Both the position numbers and the translations under genes were made by a program. DNA of 10,127 nt from the NCBI GenBank assembly GCA_964555235.1, contig CAZKRU010000109.1:1-10127 (forward strand), given 5' to 3'. Origin of the DNA: CAZKRU01 sp964555235 (lineage in GTDB: Bacteria > Verrucomicrobiota > Verrucomicrobiia > Methylacidiphilales > CAMAQI01). The notes beneath the pieces were generated by a model. The model had not been told where the DNA came from, ran no database searches, and saw only the letters and a program-made list of their open reading frames with translations. Shown here piece by piece: positions 1 to 6,207 of the stretch; positions within the stretch are counted from its first letter, which is position 1; every line of letters starts with the position of its first letter.

Positions 1-5
1 GCGGC

Positions 6-26
6 TTGGCGAACTTTGCGAGAGAC
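6..26. repeat. short repeat, inverted partner at 10096-10116
   Basis: This 21-nt stretch (core GGCGAACTTTGCGAGA) matches the reverse complement of 10096-10116 at 17 of 21 positions by eye. A second shared piece follows it (ACTTAGGAAGTTT here, the reverse complement of AAACTTCTAAGT near the other end). The 'cttcgcgaccttggcgag' style of sequence is a common intergenic repeat in some bacterial genomes, so this is probably one member of a dispersed family and not a unique pair. No coding frame here is recognisable. Confidence 0.4.
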
Positions 27-61
27 AACGACTTAGGAAGTTTGTTCTTTAGGAGATAAGC

Positions 62-112
62 CACAAAGCTTTCGAGGCCATTTCCGATTTTTATGAAATG
101 AACCAAAAAATA
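62..112. repeat. 51-nt imperfect direct repeat, copy A
   Basis: Positions 62-112 match 9983-10033 in the same orientation at 44 of 51 positions without gaps, by eye. Both copies share CACAAAGCTT, GATTTTTATGA and CAAAAAATA. In one frame both copies read as similar peptides (HKAFEAISDFYEMNQKI here, HKAFETITDFYEMKQKI in the other), and three of the seven differences are silent. That hints at decayed coding sequence or a mobile-element end. The copy ends 9 bases before the stop of the minus-strand gene at 122. Confidence 0.6.
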
Positions 113-121
113 GATGGAGAG

Positions 122-1201
122 TTAGTGGGAAGGAACCGAAGGGAGGCAATCGCGAATAAAACTTTCCACCGATTTTTTGACTTCGATCAGGAAAATCATC
201 TTCGCCGCCATTTTCTCAATTCCTTTCACCCGGGTGATGTAAGAGGTGATCACATAATCTCCACGCCAAACCAACGTCGCCGGAGCCCCCTTCCAGGTCA
301 CCGGCCAGGTCTCGTGAAGAATCACGGATGAGTAAAAATTCCCACTCACGTAATACTGTGTTTCCAAAATCCGGTATCCCTGAGAGGAACGCTCCGAGAC
401 GCCTCCCCCCAATGTAATCGTACTCATCCCGCTGATGATCGGATTTTCCCAATAATAGAATGGTGGCGTCGGCGCATTCGGAATGGTCCCTCCCTGATCC
501 AGCGCCAGGAGGAGCCCTTTGAAGCGGTCCGCCACTCTCGTCTGGGACTGAACAATCTCCTGCATCTCTTTTGAATAATCCAATGGCCCATCAGCCCGGG
601 CATAAGGGGGCGAATTTCGGAATCCACCGCTTTGAAACCGTTGTGCACGATTGAGCAATCCCGCCTTCCATGCCTCTTGTACCCCCTGAAGCGCTAGCAT
701 CGCCCCTGGACCCGATCCTGCGCTCTGCCACACCTGTGTCGCTTTTTCAATCGCGGGTGCTTCCTCCAGACTCAAATTCAGACTAAAATCTTTGGCGGCC
801 TTGAGGGAGGCTTTCAGTAATTTGAGATGACTTTTTTTCTGGGGATCGAGTACGAATTTTTGGAAATCAGAAATCACTGCGGGATTTGACATCGCCTCAT
901 GAACTTCCAGGGAAAGGGTATCACTCGCCTCCGTTTTCACCAAAGTCTTCGGATCCGTCATTTGCACCAGGACCCGATCAATCGGAGCGGGAATTAAATA
1001 AACCGTCTCCACCGAGAGCGCCAAGTCACTCCCTTCGACCTCCACCCGAGCTCCCAAGACCTTCCCGTTGGCCAACTGATCCAACGATTTAAAATCGCTG
1101 ACTTTGGAAAAGGAATTCAGTTCAACCAACGCAGTCTCCTCCGCTCCGATCCACTGCGTCCCAATCACCATCCCGAAGATGATCCCTCGCAAGAAATTCA
1201 T
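122..1201 (-). CDS. hypothetical secreted protein
   Basis: I do not recognise a family for this 359-residue protein. The N-terminus looks like a signal peptide: a short basic start (MNFLRG), a hydrophobic stretch to about residue 18, and a plausible cleavage after the Ala of WIGA-EE near residue 20. The mature part is soluble, with only one Cys visible (near residue 352). An Ala/Leu/Lys-rich, probably helical middle (about 110-190) is followed by a Gly/Ser/Tyr-rich, probably beta-rich part (about 240-330) containing YYVSGNFYSSVILHETWPV and WRGDYVITSYI. The start is well supported: AGGAG lies 6 bases upstream of the ATG. The gene is transcribed away from the beta-glucosidase gene. It looks intact and is most likely periplasmic or exported. 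No function is claimed. Confidence 0.8.
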   Translation of the reverse strand: MNFLRGIIFGMVIGTQWIGAEETALVELNSFSKVSDFKSLDQLANGKVLGARVEVEGSDLALSVETVYLIPAPIDRVLVQMTDPKTLVKTEASDTLSLEVHEAMSNPAVISDFQKFVLDPQKKSHLKLLKASLKAAKDFSLNLSLEEAPAIEKATQVWQSAGSGPGAMLALQGVQEAWKAGLLNRAQRFQSGGFRNSPPYARADGPLDYSKEMQEIVQSQTRVADRFKGLLLALDQGGTIPNAPTPPFYYWENPIISGMSTITLGGGVSERSSQGYRILETQYYVSGNFYSSVILHETWPVTWKGAPATLVWRGDYVITSYITRVKGIEKMAAKMIFLIEVKKSVESFIRDCLPSVPSH

Positions 1202-1256
1202 CAGAAGCTCCTAGGCGAACTTGTGAAACTTGGCAATCCGGAACCTTGAAATCGGA

Positions 1257-1355
1257 ATCCGCAGATTGACACAGATTTTCACAGATTTCAGATCGAAAAT
1301 TAAAAATCCGTTTCCTTGGAAGATAATCTGTGCAAATCTGAGTAAATCTGCGGAT
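1257..1355. repeat. large inverted repeat with 10-nt phased CAGATT units
   Basis: The left arm (1257-1287) and right arm (1325-1355) are reverse complements at 28 of 31 positions, with a 37-nt spacer. Each arm begins with ATCCGCAGATT and holds three CAGATT units at exact 10-nt steps (1262, 1272, 1282). On the right the matching AATCTG units start at 1325, 1335 and 1345. It fills most of the gap between two divergent genes. It could be a dispersed intergenic repeat, a bidirectional terminator-like hairpin or a phased operator. No T-run follows either arm, which argues against a simple intrinsic terminator. Confidence 0.8.
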
Positions 1356-1458
1356 CCCCCAGCTCCTCTTCATTTTCCCTAAAAAATCCTATTGCCAGTT
1401 TTCGAATCCGTCGACAACCTACGCCCATTCTGAACTAAACCTGAACCGATACCCCCCT

Positions 1459-2856
1459 ATGGAAACCCCCTTTCGAAAAGACTTTATCTGGGGAGCCGCG
1501 ACGGCTTCCTATCAAATTGAAGGCGCTTGGAATCAAGATGGAAAAGGCCCTTCGGTCTGGGATGAAATGAGTCATCAAGGTGGAAAAGTTTTTCAAAATC
1601 ATACCGGCGATGTCGCCTGCGATCATTATAATCGCTGGGAAGAAGATATCGGTCTCATGGAGGAAGTCGGATTAAAGGGTTATCGTTTTTCGATCAGCTG
1701 GTCTCGCGTCATTCCTGAAGGAACCGGCAAGGTGAATCCGAAGGGGCTCGCTTTTTACGACAAACTGGTGGACGGACTTCTCGCTGCAGGGATTCAACCG
1801 TGGGTCACTCTTTTTCATTGGGATTATCCCCTTGCCCTCTACCGAAGAGGGGGATGGCTCAATCGCGATTCGGTGGAATGGTTTGCTGACTACACCCGTG
1901 TCATTGTCGACAAACTGAGCGATCGGGTTGATCACTGGATGACTCTCAATGAGCCTCAGATTTTTTGTGTCTTGGGACATTTGAATGGAAGCCACGCCCC
2001 AGGTGACAAACTTTCCCGTTCTCATTTTCTGCGGGTCTCGCATCACGCTTTACTGGCTCACGGACGTTCCGTTCAGGTCATTCGTGCGCGCGCCAAACTT
2101 AAACCGAAGATCGGTTATGCCCCGGCTGGAAATGCCTCATGCCCTGCAACCGAATCCAAAGCCGATATTGCGGCAGCACGAAAAGCGCACTTTGCGGTGG
2201 ATGGAACGGATCCACTCACGGTGGGATGGTGGACCGATCCGGTTTTTCTTGGAAAATATCCGGCGGATGGACTGAAAGCGTACGAGAAGGATCTTCCAGA
2301 AATTCGAACCGGCGACATGAAACTGATGTGTCAGAAACTCGACTTCATCGGGTACAATGCTTACTCCGGAAATCGATTCCGCGCCGGTCCCAAAGGAGTT
2401 CCGGTCTCCGTCGACCGGGAGCCCGGTTACGCCACCGGAACCCTCTGGTGGCTAGTGCTCGAACCGGACACTCTCTACTGGCTTGCCCGATTCTACTCCG
2501 AGCGTTATGGAAATCTCCCCGTTGTCGTTACCGAAAACGGATTCTGTAATCTCGACTGGGTCGCCGCGGACGGACAGGTGCACGACTTACAACGAATCGA
2601 TCAAGGCCATCGCTATCTCCAAGGACTTGCGCGCGCGGCTCGAGAAGGAATCGAAGTCCTCGGCTATTTCCACTGGTCCTTCATGGATAATTTTGAGTGG
2701 GCCGAAGGATACAAAGATCGTTTCGGAATGATTCACGTCGATTTCAAAACGCTGAAACGGACCCCGAAGGATTCGTCGCGTTGGTACTCGCACATCATCG
2801 AAACCAACGGCTCCATTTTAAGCGAAGCTCCCGACTTTAGCGCCTATGTTCGGTAA
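1459..2856 (+). CDS. bglA: beta-glucosidase, glycoside hydrolase family 1
   Basis: This is a 465-residue retaining beta-glucosidase/6-phospho-beta-glucosidase-type enzyme with a single (beta/alpha)8 barrel. The length is typical of family 1. The N-terminal family signature FIWGAATASYQIEG is at 9-22. The acid/base Glu is E165 in TLNEP and the nucleophile is E359 in VVTENG. Substrate-binding residues include Q19, H120 in FHWD, and W414/E416 in the late FEWAEGY motif, which is the pattern of enzymes acting on non-phosphorylated beta-glucosides. No signal peptide is visible, so it is probably cytoplasmic and acts on imported cello-oligosaccharides or aryl/plant glucosides. No sugar transporter or regulator is adjacent. 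The ATG has no clear Shine-Dalgarno (C-rich upstream), but it places the FIWG motif at the usual distance from the N-terminus. The exact substrate cannot be told from sequence alone. Confidence 0.95.
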   Translation: METPFRKDFIWGAATASYQIEGAWNQDGKGPSVWDEMSHQGGKVFQNHTGDVACDHYNRWEEDIGLMEEVGLKGYRFSISWSRVIPEGTGKVNPKGLAFYDKLVDGLLAAGIQPWVTLFHWDYPLALYRRGGWLNRDSVEWFADYTRVIVDKLSDRVDHWMTLNEPQIFCVLGHLNGSHAPGDKLSRSHFLRVSHHALLAHGRSVQVIRARAKLKPKIGYAPAGNASCPATESKADIAAARKAHFAVDGTDPLTVGWWTDPVFLGKYPADGLKAYEKDLPEIRTGDMKLMCQKLDFIGYNAYSGNRFRAGPKGVPVSVDREPGYATGTLWWLVLEPDTLYWLARFYSERYGNLPVVVTENGFCNLDWVAADGQVHDLQRIDQGHRYLQGLARAAREGIEVLGYFHWSFMDNFEWAEGYKDRFGMIHVDFKTLKRTPKDSSRWYSHIIETNGSILSEAPDFSAYVR

Positions 2857-2923
2857 TTCCGAGTACTCCTATGAATCCACTTCCTTTGAAGAAGTTATAT
2901 GCTCATTGTCTCGGTCTCTATCA

Positions 2924-3304
2924 TTAATCGACGCCAATCGTATAACGTATGGCTTTGCCTGATGAATCAAAGTAAATTAACAGCCATTCCGAATCAATGC
3001 GCATGTAAGAGCTTCGCTCGAAACCCGTAGGATATGATAAGGATGGGCCAGGTCCGTCCGGGTCCATTTTGCTGGACGGTTCGCCCAGCATTGCGATGAT
3101 TTCGTTTCTGTTTTTGCCGAGTAGATGCTTACTTACAAGGTCACCAAGCATCTTCTGCCTTGGAGTGATTTGTGAGGAACCCATCTCCAATCCTTGAGGA
3201 GATCTCCAAAGTGCTTCATCGAATGGTTTGTCATAAGAACCATCTGGAAGCGATCTGGAACATCCACAAAGAATCAGAAGGGTTAACAAAAATAGATGCT
3301 TCAT
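2924..3304 (-). CDS. small lipoprotein, possible SmpA/BamE-like fold
   Basis: This is a 126-residue predicted lipoprotein. I chose the internal ATG at 3304 over an upstream ATG at 3361 because it puts a lipoprotein signal peptide at the N-terminus: MKHL, a hydrophobic core, then LILCGC with Cys15 as the lipidation site. A Cys at the -2 position of the lipobox is less usual. The mature part contains LLGKNRNEIIAMLGEPS (about residues 61-77) and later RIDSEWLLIYFDSSGKAIRY. This arrangement is seen in many small SmpA/OmlA-like proteins that carry a helix-turn 'G-x-x-LGxP' segment followed by beta strands. The family link is inference. The gene converges on the beta-glucosidase and is divergent from the toxin-antitoxin pair. 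No partner gene suggests a function. Confidence 0.75.
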   Translation of the reverse strand: MKHLFLLTLLILCGCSRSLPDGSYDKPFDEALWRSPQGLEMGSSQITPRQKMLGDLVSKHLLGKNRNEIIAMLGEPSSKMDPDGPGPSLSYPTGFERSSYMRIDSEWLLIYFDSSGKAIRYTIGVD

Positions 3305-3331
3305 TTCTCTGCCGTACTGTGATTCATCCGA

Positions 3332-3349
3332 CTCCGAATGTTTTCGGAG
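3332..3349. repeat. short perfect hairpin in divergent intergenic region
   Basis: CTCCGAA and TTCGGAG form a 7-bp stem around a TGTT loop, between the lipoprotein start and the antitoxin promoter. It lies about 28 bases upstream of the lipoprotein ATG, so it could fall in that gene's leader or promoter. It lacks a T-run on either side. Function unknown. Confidence 0.4.
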
Positions 3350-3506
3350 CAGGCCGGTCAACCCCGAAATATTTCAGGACGGATTGGTTCAGATTATTTT
3401 GCAACTTTCTCCTCCACTCGGGGTTTAAACTATCATGCAGAATCAATCGTCTCAAGACTTTCATCTCAGGACTTGCCTTTTGATTCTTCCAAAAACTCAA
3501 AAGCCA

Positions 3507-3542
3507 TTGACACTCTCCTATTTTGCTACGATATTGTGCTAC
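3507..3542 (+). promoter_or_regulatory. toxin-antitoxin promoter with direct-repeat operator
   Basis: A consensus -35 box TTGACA (3507-3512) is followed, 17 bases on, by GATATT (3530-3535); TACGAT (3527-3532) is an alternative -10. Either would start transcription at or within a few bases of the antitoxin ATG at 3543. Two exact TGCTAC repeats (3524-3529 and 3537-3542) lie 13 bases apart, overlapping the -10 region and abutting the start codon. Phd-family antitoxins usually repress their own promoter, so these repeats are good operator candidates (inference). Confidence 0.6.
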
Positions 3543-3794
3543 ATGAAAACGGCTTCCGTGCGCGATCTCAGAAATCAATACGCAAGCCTTCTTCGCTGGG
3601 TGAGAGATGGCGAAGAAGTCGTCATTACCCGGCGTGGAATTGCGGTGGCGCGATTGATTCCAGAACGTCCTAAACCCGATGCCCCGGTTGCGTGGGCTAC
3701 ATCCCCTGAAGTGACTCGAAAACGCCCCTCGCGAGGTTCACTCACTTCTGCTGAATCCTCAAATCTCATCGCGGAGGCTGGAGGAAAATGGTAA
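3543..3794 (+). CDS. type II antitoxin, Phd/YefM family
   Basis: This 83-residue antitoxin would neutralise the PIN-domain toxin encoded next and repress the shared promoter. The N-terminal half is a clear Phd/YefM DNA-binding domain: ASVRDLRNQYASLLRWV (4-20) followed by GEEVVITRRGIAVARLIP (23-40). The C-terminal half is charged and low in order, as expected for the toxin-binding tail. The start at 3543 is chosen because the family domain begins immediately (MKTASVRDL) and a strong -35/-10 pair lies just upstream. An upstream in-frame ATG at 3435 would lie before that promoter and add unrelated residues. There is no Shine-Dalgarno and almost no leader, so the message is probably leaderless. 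The gene overlaps the toxin gene by 7 bases. Confidence 0.9.
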   Translation: MKTASVRDLRNQYASLLRWVRDGEEVVITRRGIAVARLIPERPKPDAPVAWATSPEVTRKRPSRGSLTSAESSNLIAEAGGKW

Positions 3795-4240
3795 TTGCTT
3801 GCGATACAAGTTTCCTCTTCTCGCTTTACGGTAACGATGCTCACGCTCCCATGTCGCTGCGTTGGATTTCGAACTGTACTCATCCCTTGACCCTTACTTC
3901 ACTCAACGCTTACGAATTGGGAAATGCTTTTCGCCTCGCGGTCTTTCGAAAAATGATCACGCCTCATGAGTCTGAAAAATCCTTGAAAATGTTTGAGGCG
4001 GCAATTGATCATGGCCGGATCATCATTGCTCCGTGCAAACTTACAGAGGTGGTTGAGACGGCCTCTCGCCTCTCTACGACCTACACTCCTAAGGGCGGCC
4101 ACCGCGGCTTTGATATTCTTCATATCGCAGGCGCGCTGACGCTTGGTGCAGATGAATTTCTCACCTTCGACTTGAATCAAACGAAACTAGCGAACGTCGT
4201 GGGTCTCGCTACCCCGCTCAAAAGATCGCGTCCCTCATGA
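3788..4240 (+). CDS. PIN-domain toxin ribonuclease, VapC-like
   Basis: This is a 150-residue PIN-domain protein, predicted to be a magnesium-dependent RNase toxin of the VapC type, held inactive by the preceding Phd-family antitoxin. The acidic active-site set is intact: D6 in ACDTSFL, E43 in AYELGN, D109 in GFDILHIAGAL and D128 in FLTFDLNQ. The length is normal for the family. The start lies inside the antitoxin gene (7-base overlap) behind GGAGG at 3780-3784, only 3 bases from the ATG, so translation is likely coupled to the antitoxin. The stop codon overlaps the moeA start in an ATGA. All catalytic residues are present, so nothing suggests decay. The RNA target (tRNA, rRNA or mRNA) cannot be read from the sequence. 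Confidence 0.9.
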   Translation: MVIACDTSFLFSLYGNDAHAPMSLRWISNCTHPLTLTSLNAYELGNAFRLAVFRKMITPHESEKSLKMFEAAIDHGRIIIAPCKLTEVVETASRLSTTYTPKGGHRGFDILHIAGALTLGADEFLTFDLNQTKLANVVGLATPLKRSRPS

Positions 4241-5442
4241 CTCCGCCCCCCTCCGCTGAGGAAGTCCTAGCACTCATGCTCTCAGAACTTCCTCCTCTGG
4301 CAACTGAGCGTGTTTCACTGGGACTCGCTTTGAGGAGCGTTCTTCGCGAAGAGATTCGAGCGGATCGAGATCTTCCCGCCTTCACCCGTTCAGCCGTAGA
4401 CGGTTACGCGATTCGTCAGGAGGATTCCTCTCCCCATTTTCGGATCATCGAAGAAATCCAGGCAGGCGCGACTTCAACCCGTCCATTACAAGTCGGAGAA
4501 TGTGCTCGAATTTTTACTGGTGCGCAACTTCCCGAGGGAGCTTCACAAGTACTCATGCAGGAAGAGGTCAAAATCGAAAAGGCGATCATGACTCCGAACT
4601 CTCGAACCAGCGCTCACAACATTCGAAATCAAGGGGAAGATGCCAAAGCCGGAGAAATTCTTTTGCGCTCCGGAGAGCGTCTGGGAGCACCGGAGCTTGC
4701 AGTTCTGGCAGGGGTCGGCGTTACGCAACCTCTCGTCACCCAACCGGTGCGAGTGGCACATTGGGTGACTGGCAATGAGATTATTTTCCCCGATCAAACT
4801 CCGACGGGATCTCAAATCCGTGACACCAATTCCATCCTCATGGAATCACTTTTGACGCACCAAGGGGCTCGAATTGTTCATCAAGGTCATCTCCCCGATC
4901 AATCTGAAGCCACGCAACAAGCCTTGAAAGCCTACGGTCCCGATGAAGCCGACCTCCTCCTACTTTCAGGAGGAGCCAGTGTGGGTGACTACGACTTCGG
5001 ACGGCCTGCACTGGAAGCGATTGGATTTGAGATTAAAATTCAAAAGGTCAATCTTCGTCCCGGAAAACCGCTCATCTTTGCGACTCGAGGAAAGCAACGG
5101 GCGATGGTCATTCCCGGAAATCCGGTCTCCCATTTTGTCATCTACCATCGATTCATTGCCCCCCTTTTGGCGGCATGGGAGGGAGCACCGATGCCGGACC
5201 GCTCCATGCGAGGCCAACTCGCGGAAGCATTTGAGTACCGTGCAAATCCGCGAACGACCGCATGGCCCGCTCAAGCCTGTTGGAAGAACGATCACTGGTC
5301 CCTCCACCCCCTGCGCTGGATGAGTTCCGGAGATATCCGAAGTCTCATTGGATGCAATGCCCTTCTTCATTTCACCGATCAATCGGGAGCTCTCCCGGTC
5401 GGAACTCCGATCGAATTTCTCCCCACCTTTTTGACTTGGTAA
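4237..5442 (+). CDS. moeA: molybdopterin molybdenumtransferase MoeA
   Basis: This 401-residue enzyme inserts molybdate into adenylylated molybdopterin, the last step of basic molybdenum cofactor synthesis, in the cytoplasm. Family motifs appear in order: SAVDGYAI (52-59, with the conserved Asp at 55), IFTGAQLPEGASQVLMQEE (92-110), NIRNQGED (128-135), VTGNEI (177-182, conserved Glu181), the MoCF-type nucleotide/pterin site LLLSGGASVGDYDF (241-254), LRPGKPLIFA (273-282) and IPGNPVS (292-298). A short C-terminal beta domain follows. Length is normal. The start codon shares ATGA with the toxin stop and has no Shine-Dalgarno of its own, so it depends on upstream translation or on a promoter inside the toxin gene. 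An intrinsic terminator follows at 5591. The other Moco genes in the window, moaC and mog, lie beyond the feo operon. Confidence 0.96.
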   Translation: MTPPPSAEEVLALMLSELPPLATERVSLGLALRSVLREEIRADRDLPAFTRSAVDGYAIRQEDSSPHFRIIEEIQAGATSTRPLQVGECARIFTGAQLPEGASQVLMQEEVKIEKAIMTPNSRTSAHNIRNQGEDAKAGEILLRSGERLGAPELAVLAGVGVTQPLVTQPVRVAHWVTGNEIIFPDQTPTGSQIRDTNSILMESLLTHQGARIVHQGHLPDQSEATQQALKAYGPDEADLLLLSGGASVGDYDFGRPALEAIGFEIKIQKVNLRPGKPLIFATRGKQRAMVIPGNPVSHFVIYHRFIAPLLAAWEGAPMPDRSMRGQLAEAFEYRANPRTTAWPAQACWKNDHWSLHPLRWMSSGDIRSLIGCNALLHFTDQSGALPVGTPIEFLPTFLTW

Positions 5443-5528
5443 CAACCTCTCCGATGGCGCCGCTCCGAGTTCTCTCATAAAGGATTTGTCTGAAGAAAGC
5501 AGGAAATGAGGAATTCAGGACTTTTGCC

Positions 5529-5554
5529 CGCGAAACACGCGAAATAGACGAAAA
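5529..5554. repeat. 9-nt period CGCGAAA mini-array
   Basis: CGCGAAA occurs at 5529-5535 and 5538-5544, and a diverged GACGAAAA at 5547-5554, giving three units at 9-nt spacing in the moeA-feoA gap. Similar 'cgcgaaacacgcgaaa' strings occur as dispersed intergenic sequence in some genomes. A run of nine C follows at 5581-5589. No function is evident. Confidence 0.5.
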
Positions 5555-5590
5555 GAAGACCCCTCCTTTTGAATTTCAATCCCCCCCCCA

Positions 5591-5623
5591 CCCGACTTTC
5601 TCTCGAAGATCGGGTTTTGTTTT
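5591..5623 (+). terminator. intrinsic terminator after moeA
   Basis: CCCGA (5591-5595) pairs with TCGGG (5610-5614). The stem extends inward through CTTT/GAAG with one bulged A, closing on a CTCTC loop, and is followed at once by TTTTGTTTT (5615-5623). This is a plausible Rho-independent terminator. It ends the moeA transcript about 150 bases after the stop and separates it from the feo operon, which must then have its own promoter. A weak candidate for that promoter is TTGGAC (5622-5627) with GATTAT (5644-5649), spacing 16. Confidence 0.75.
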
Positions 5624-5689
5624 GGACACGAATGAAGACACCTGATTATTTACTTGAGGTTTGGATGATTTCAGGAGATGTTAGCGATC

Positions 5690-5953
5690 ATGCTTAATGC
5701 GACTGAATCTCAACAAGGTTTCGATTCTCCAGTGATCTCCTTGGCGCAGGCATGTGTTGGAAAGCCGCTTCACGTACGCTCACTCGATGCTTCCCCCTCC
5801 GTTTGTCAGCGTCTTCAAGAGCTCGGTTTTTGTGAAGATGCCGAAATTATCAAAATCTCCCAAGGAACTGCCCTCATCTGTCAGGTTTGTGGCGTTCGAA
5901 TGGCGTTAAGTAAGGGTCTTGCCAAGCAGATCCTCGTCCAACCGTGCTCCTGA
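5690..5953 (+). CDS. feoA: FeoA-domain protein, Cys-rich
   Basis: This is an 87-residue single FeoA (SH3-like) domain protein, first gene of the ferrous-iron uptake operon. FeoA proteins are small cytoplasmic partners of FeoB that affect its GTPase and transport activity. The domain shows in LQELGFCEDAEIIKI (42-56) and VRMALSKGLAKQILV (69-83). It holds six Cys (22, 39, 48, 64, 67, 86), including a CQVC pair at 64-67, whereas the second FeoA of this operon has none. Start choice: an ATG at 5678 directly touches the AGGAG at 5673-5677, leaving no spacing, so the next in-frame ATG at 5690 (12-base spacing) is preferred. The longer form would add only four residues. It lies 8 bases before the second feoA. 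Confidence 0.88.
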   Translation: MLNATESQQGFDSPVISLAQACVGKPLHVRSLDASPSVCQRLQELGFCEDAEIIKISQGTALICQVCGVRMALSKGLAKQILVQPCS

Positions 5954-5961
5954 TTCCGTTT

Positions 5962-6207
5962 ATGAGTGAACCTTCCCGGCTCTCGGAGCTTCAACCCGGT
6001 CAAGAAGCGATCGTTACCCGTTTTCACGCAGAACCTCATCAGATTCAACGCCTTCGGGAGATGGGACTGATCACCGGAACCCGACTCCGCTTTCTCCGAA
6101 GTGCTCCCCTGGGAGATCCGATCGAAATTCAATTCCGGGGCTATCGACTCTCCCTCCGCAAACAAGACGCCTCCCAAATCGAAGTCACGCCCTCTCCAAT
6201 TTCATGA
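5962..6207 (+). CDS. feoA: FeoA-domain protein, second copy
   Basis: This 81-residue FeoA-domain protein has the clearer classical pattern: LSELQPGQEAIV (7-18), IQRLREMGLITGTRLRFL (28-45), APLGDPIEIQFRGYRLSLRK (48-67). It is expected to act with FeoB at the inner face of the membrane. The ATG at 5962 is chosen over an in-frame GTG at 5944 that would overlap the preceding gene and add six unusual residues; neither has a clear Shine-Dalgarno. Its stop overlaps the feoB start as ATGA (6204-6207), so the two are probably translated together. It has no cysteines, in contrast to the first FeoA, which suggests the pair has divided roles (inference). Confidence 0.92.
   Translation: MSEPSRLSELQPGQEAIVTRFHAEPHQIQRLREMGLITGTRLRFLRSAPLGDPIEIQFRGYRLSLRKQDASQIEVTPSPIS

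Noticed and set aside
98..331. 77-codon plus-strand open frame at the start of the window
   Set aside because: It begins in the direct repeat and runs antisense through the C-terminal part of the secreted-protein gene, so it is most likely a shadow. The similarity to the other end covers only the repeat.
1257..1355. CRISPR-like reading of the repeated CAGATT units
   Set aside because: Units are 6 nt at 10-nt period with inverted arms; there are no 25-37 nt repeats, no unique spacers and no cas genes.
3435..3542. Upstream ATG start for the antitoxin
   Set aside because: It lies upstream of the strong -35/-10 pair, and the added residues do not belong to the Phd/YefM domain.
4966..5478. 170-codon open frame on the minus strand opposite moeA
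   Set aside because: It lies antisense to the conserved C-terminal half of MoeA, has no ribosome-binding site or recognisable domain, and its composition is that of a shadow frame.
5622..5677. Fur-box-like AT-rich sequence ahead of feoA
   Set aside because: No convincing GATAATGAT-type inverted repeat could be found, so iron regulation by Fur is not claimed from sequence.
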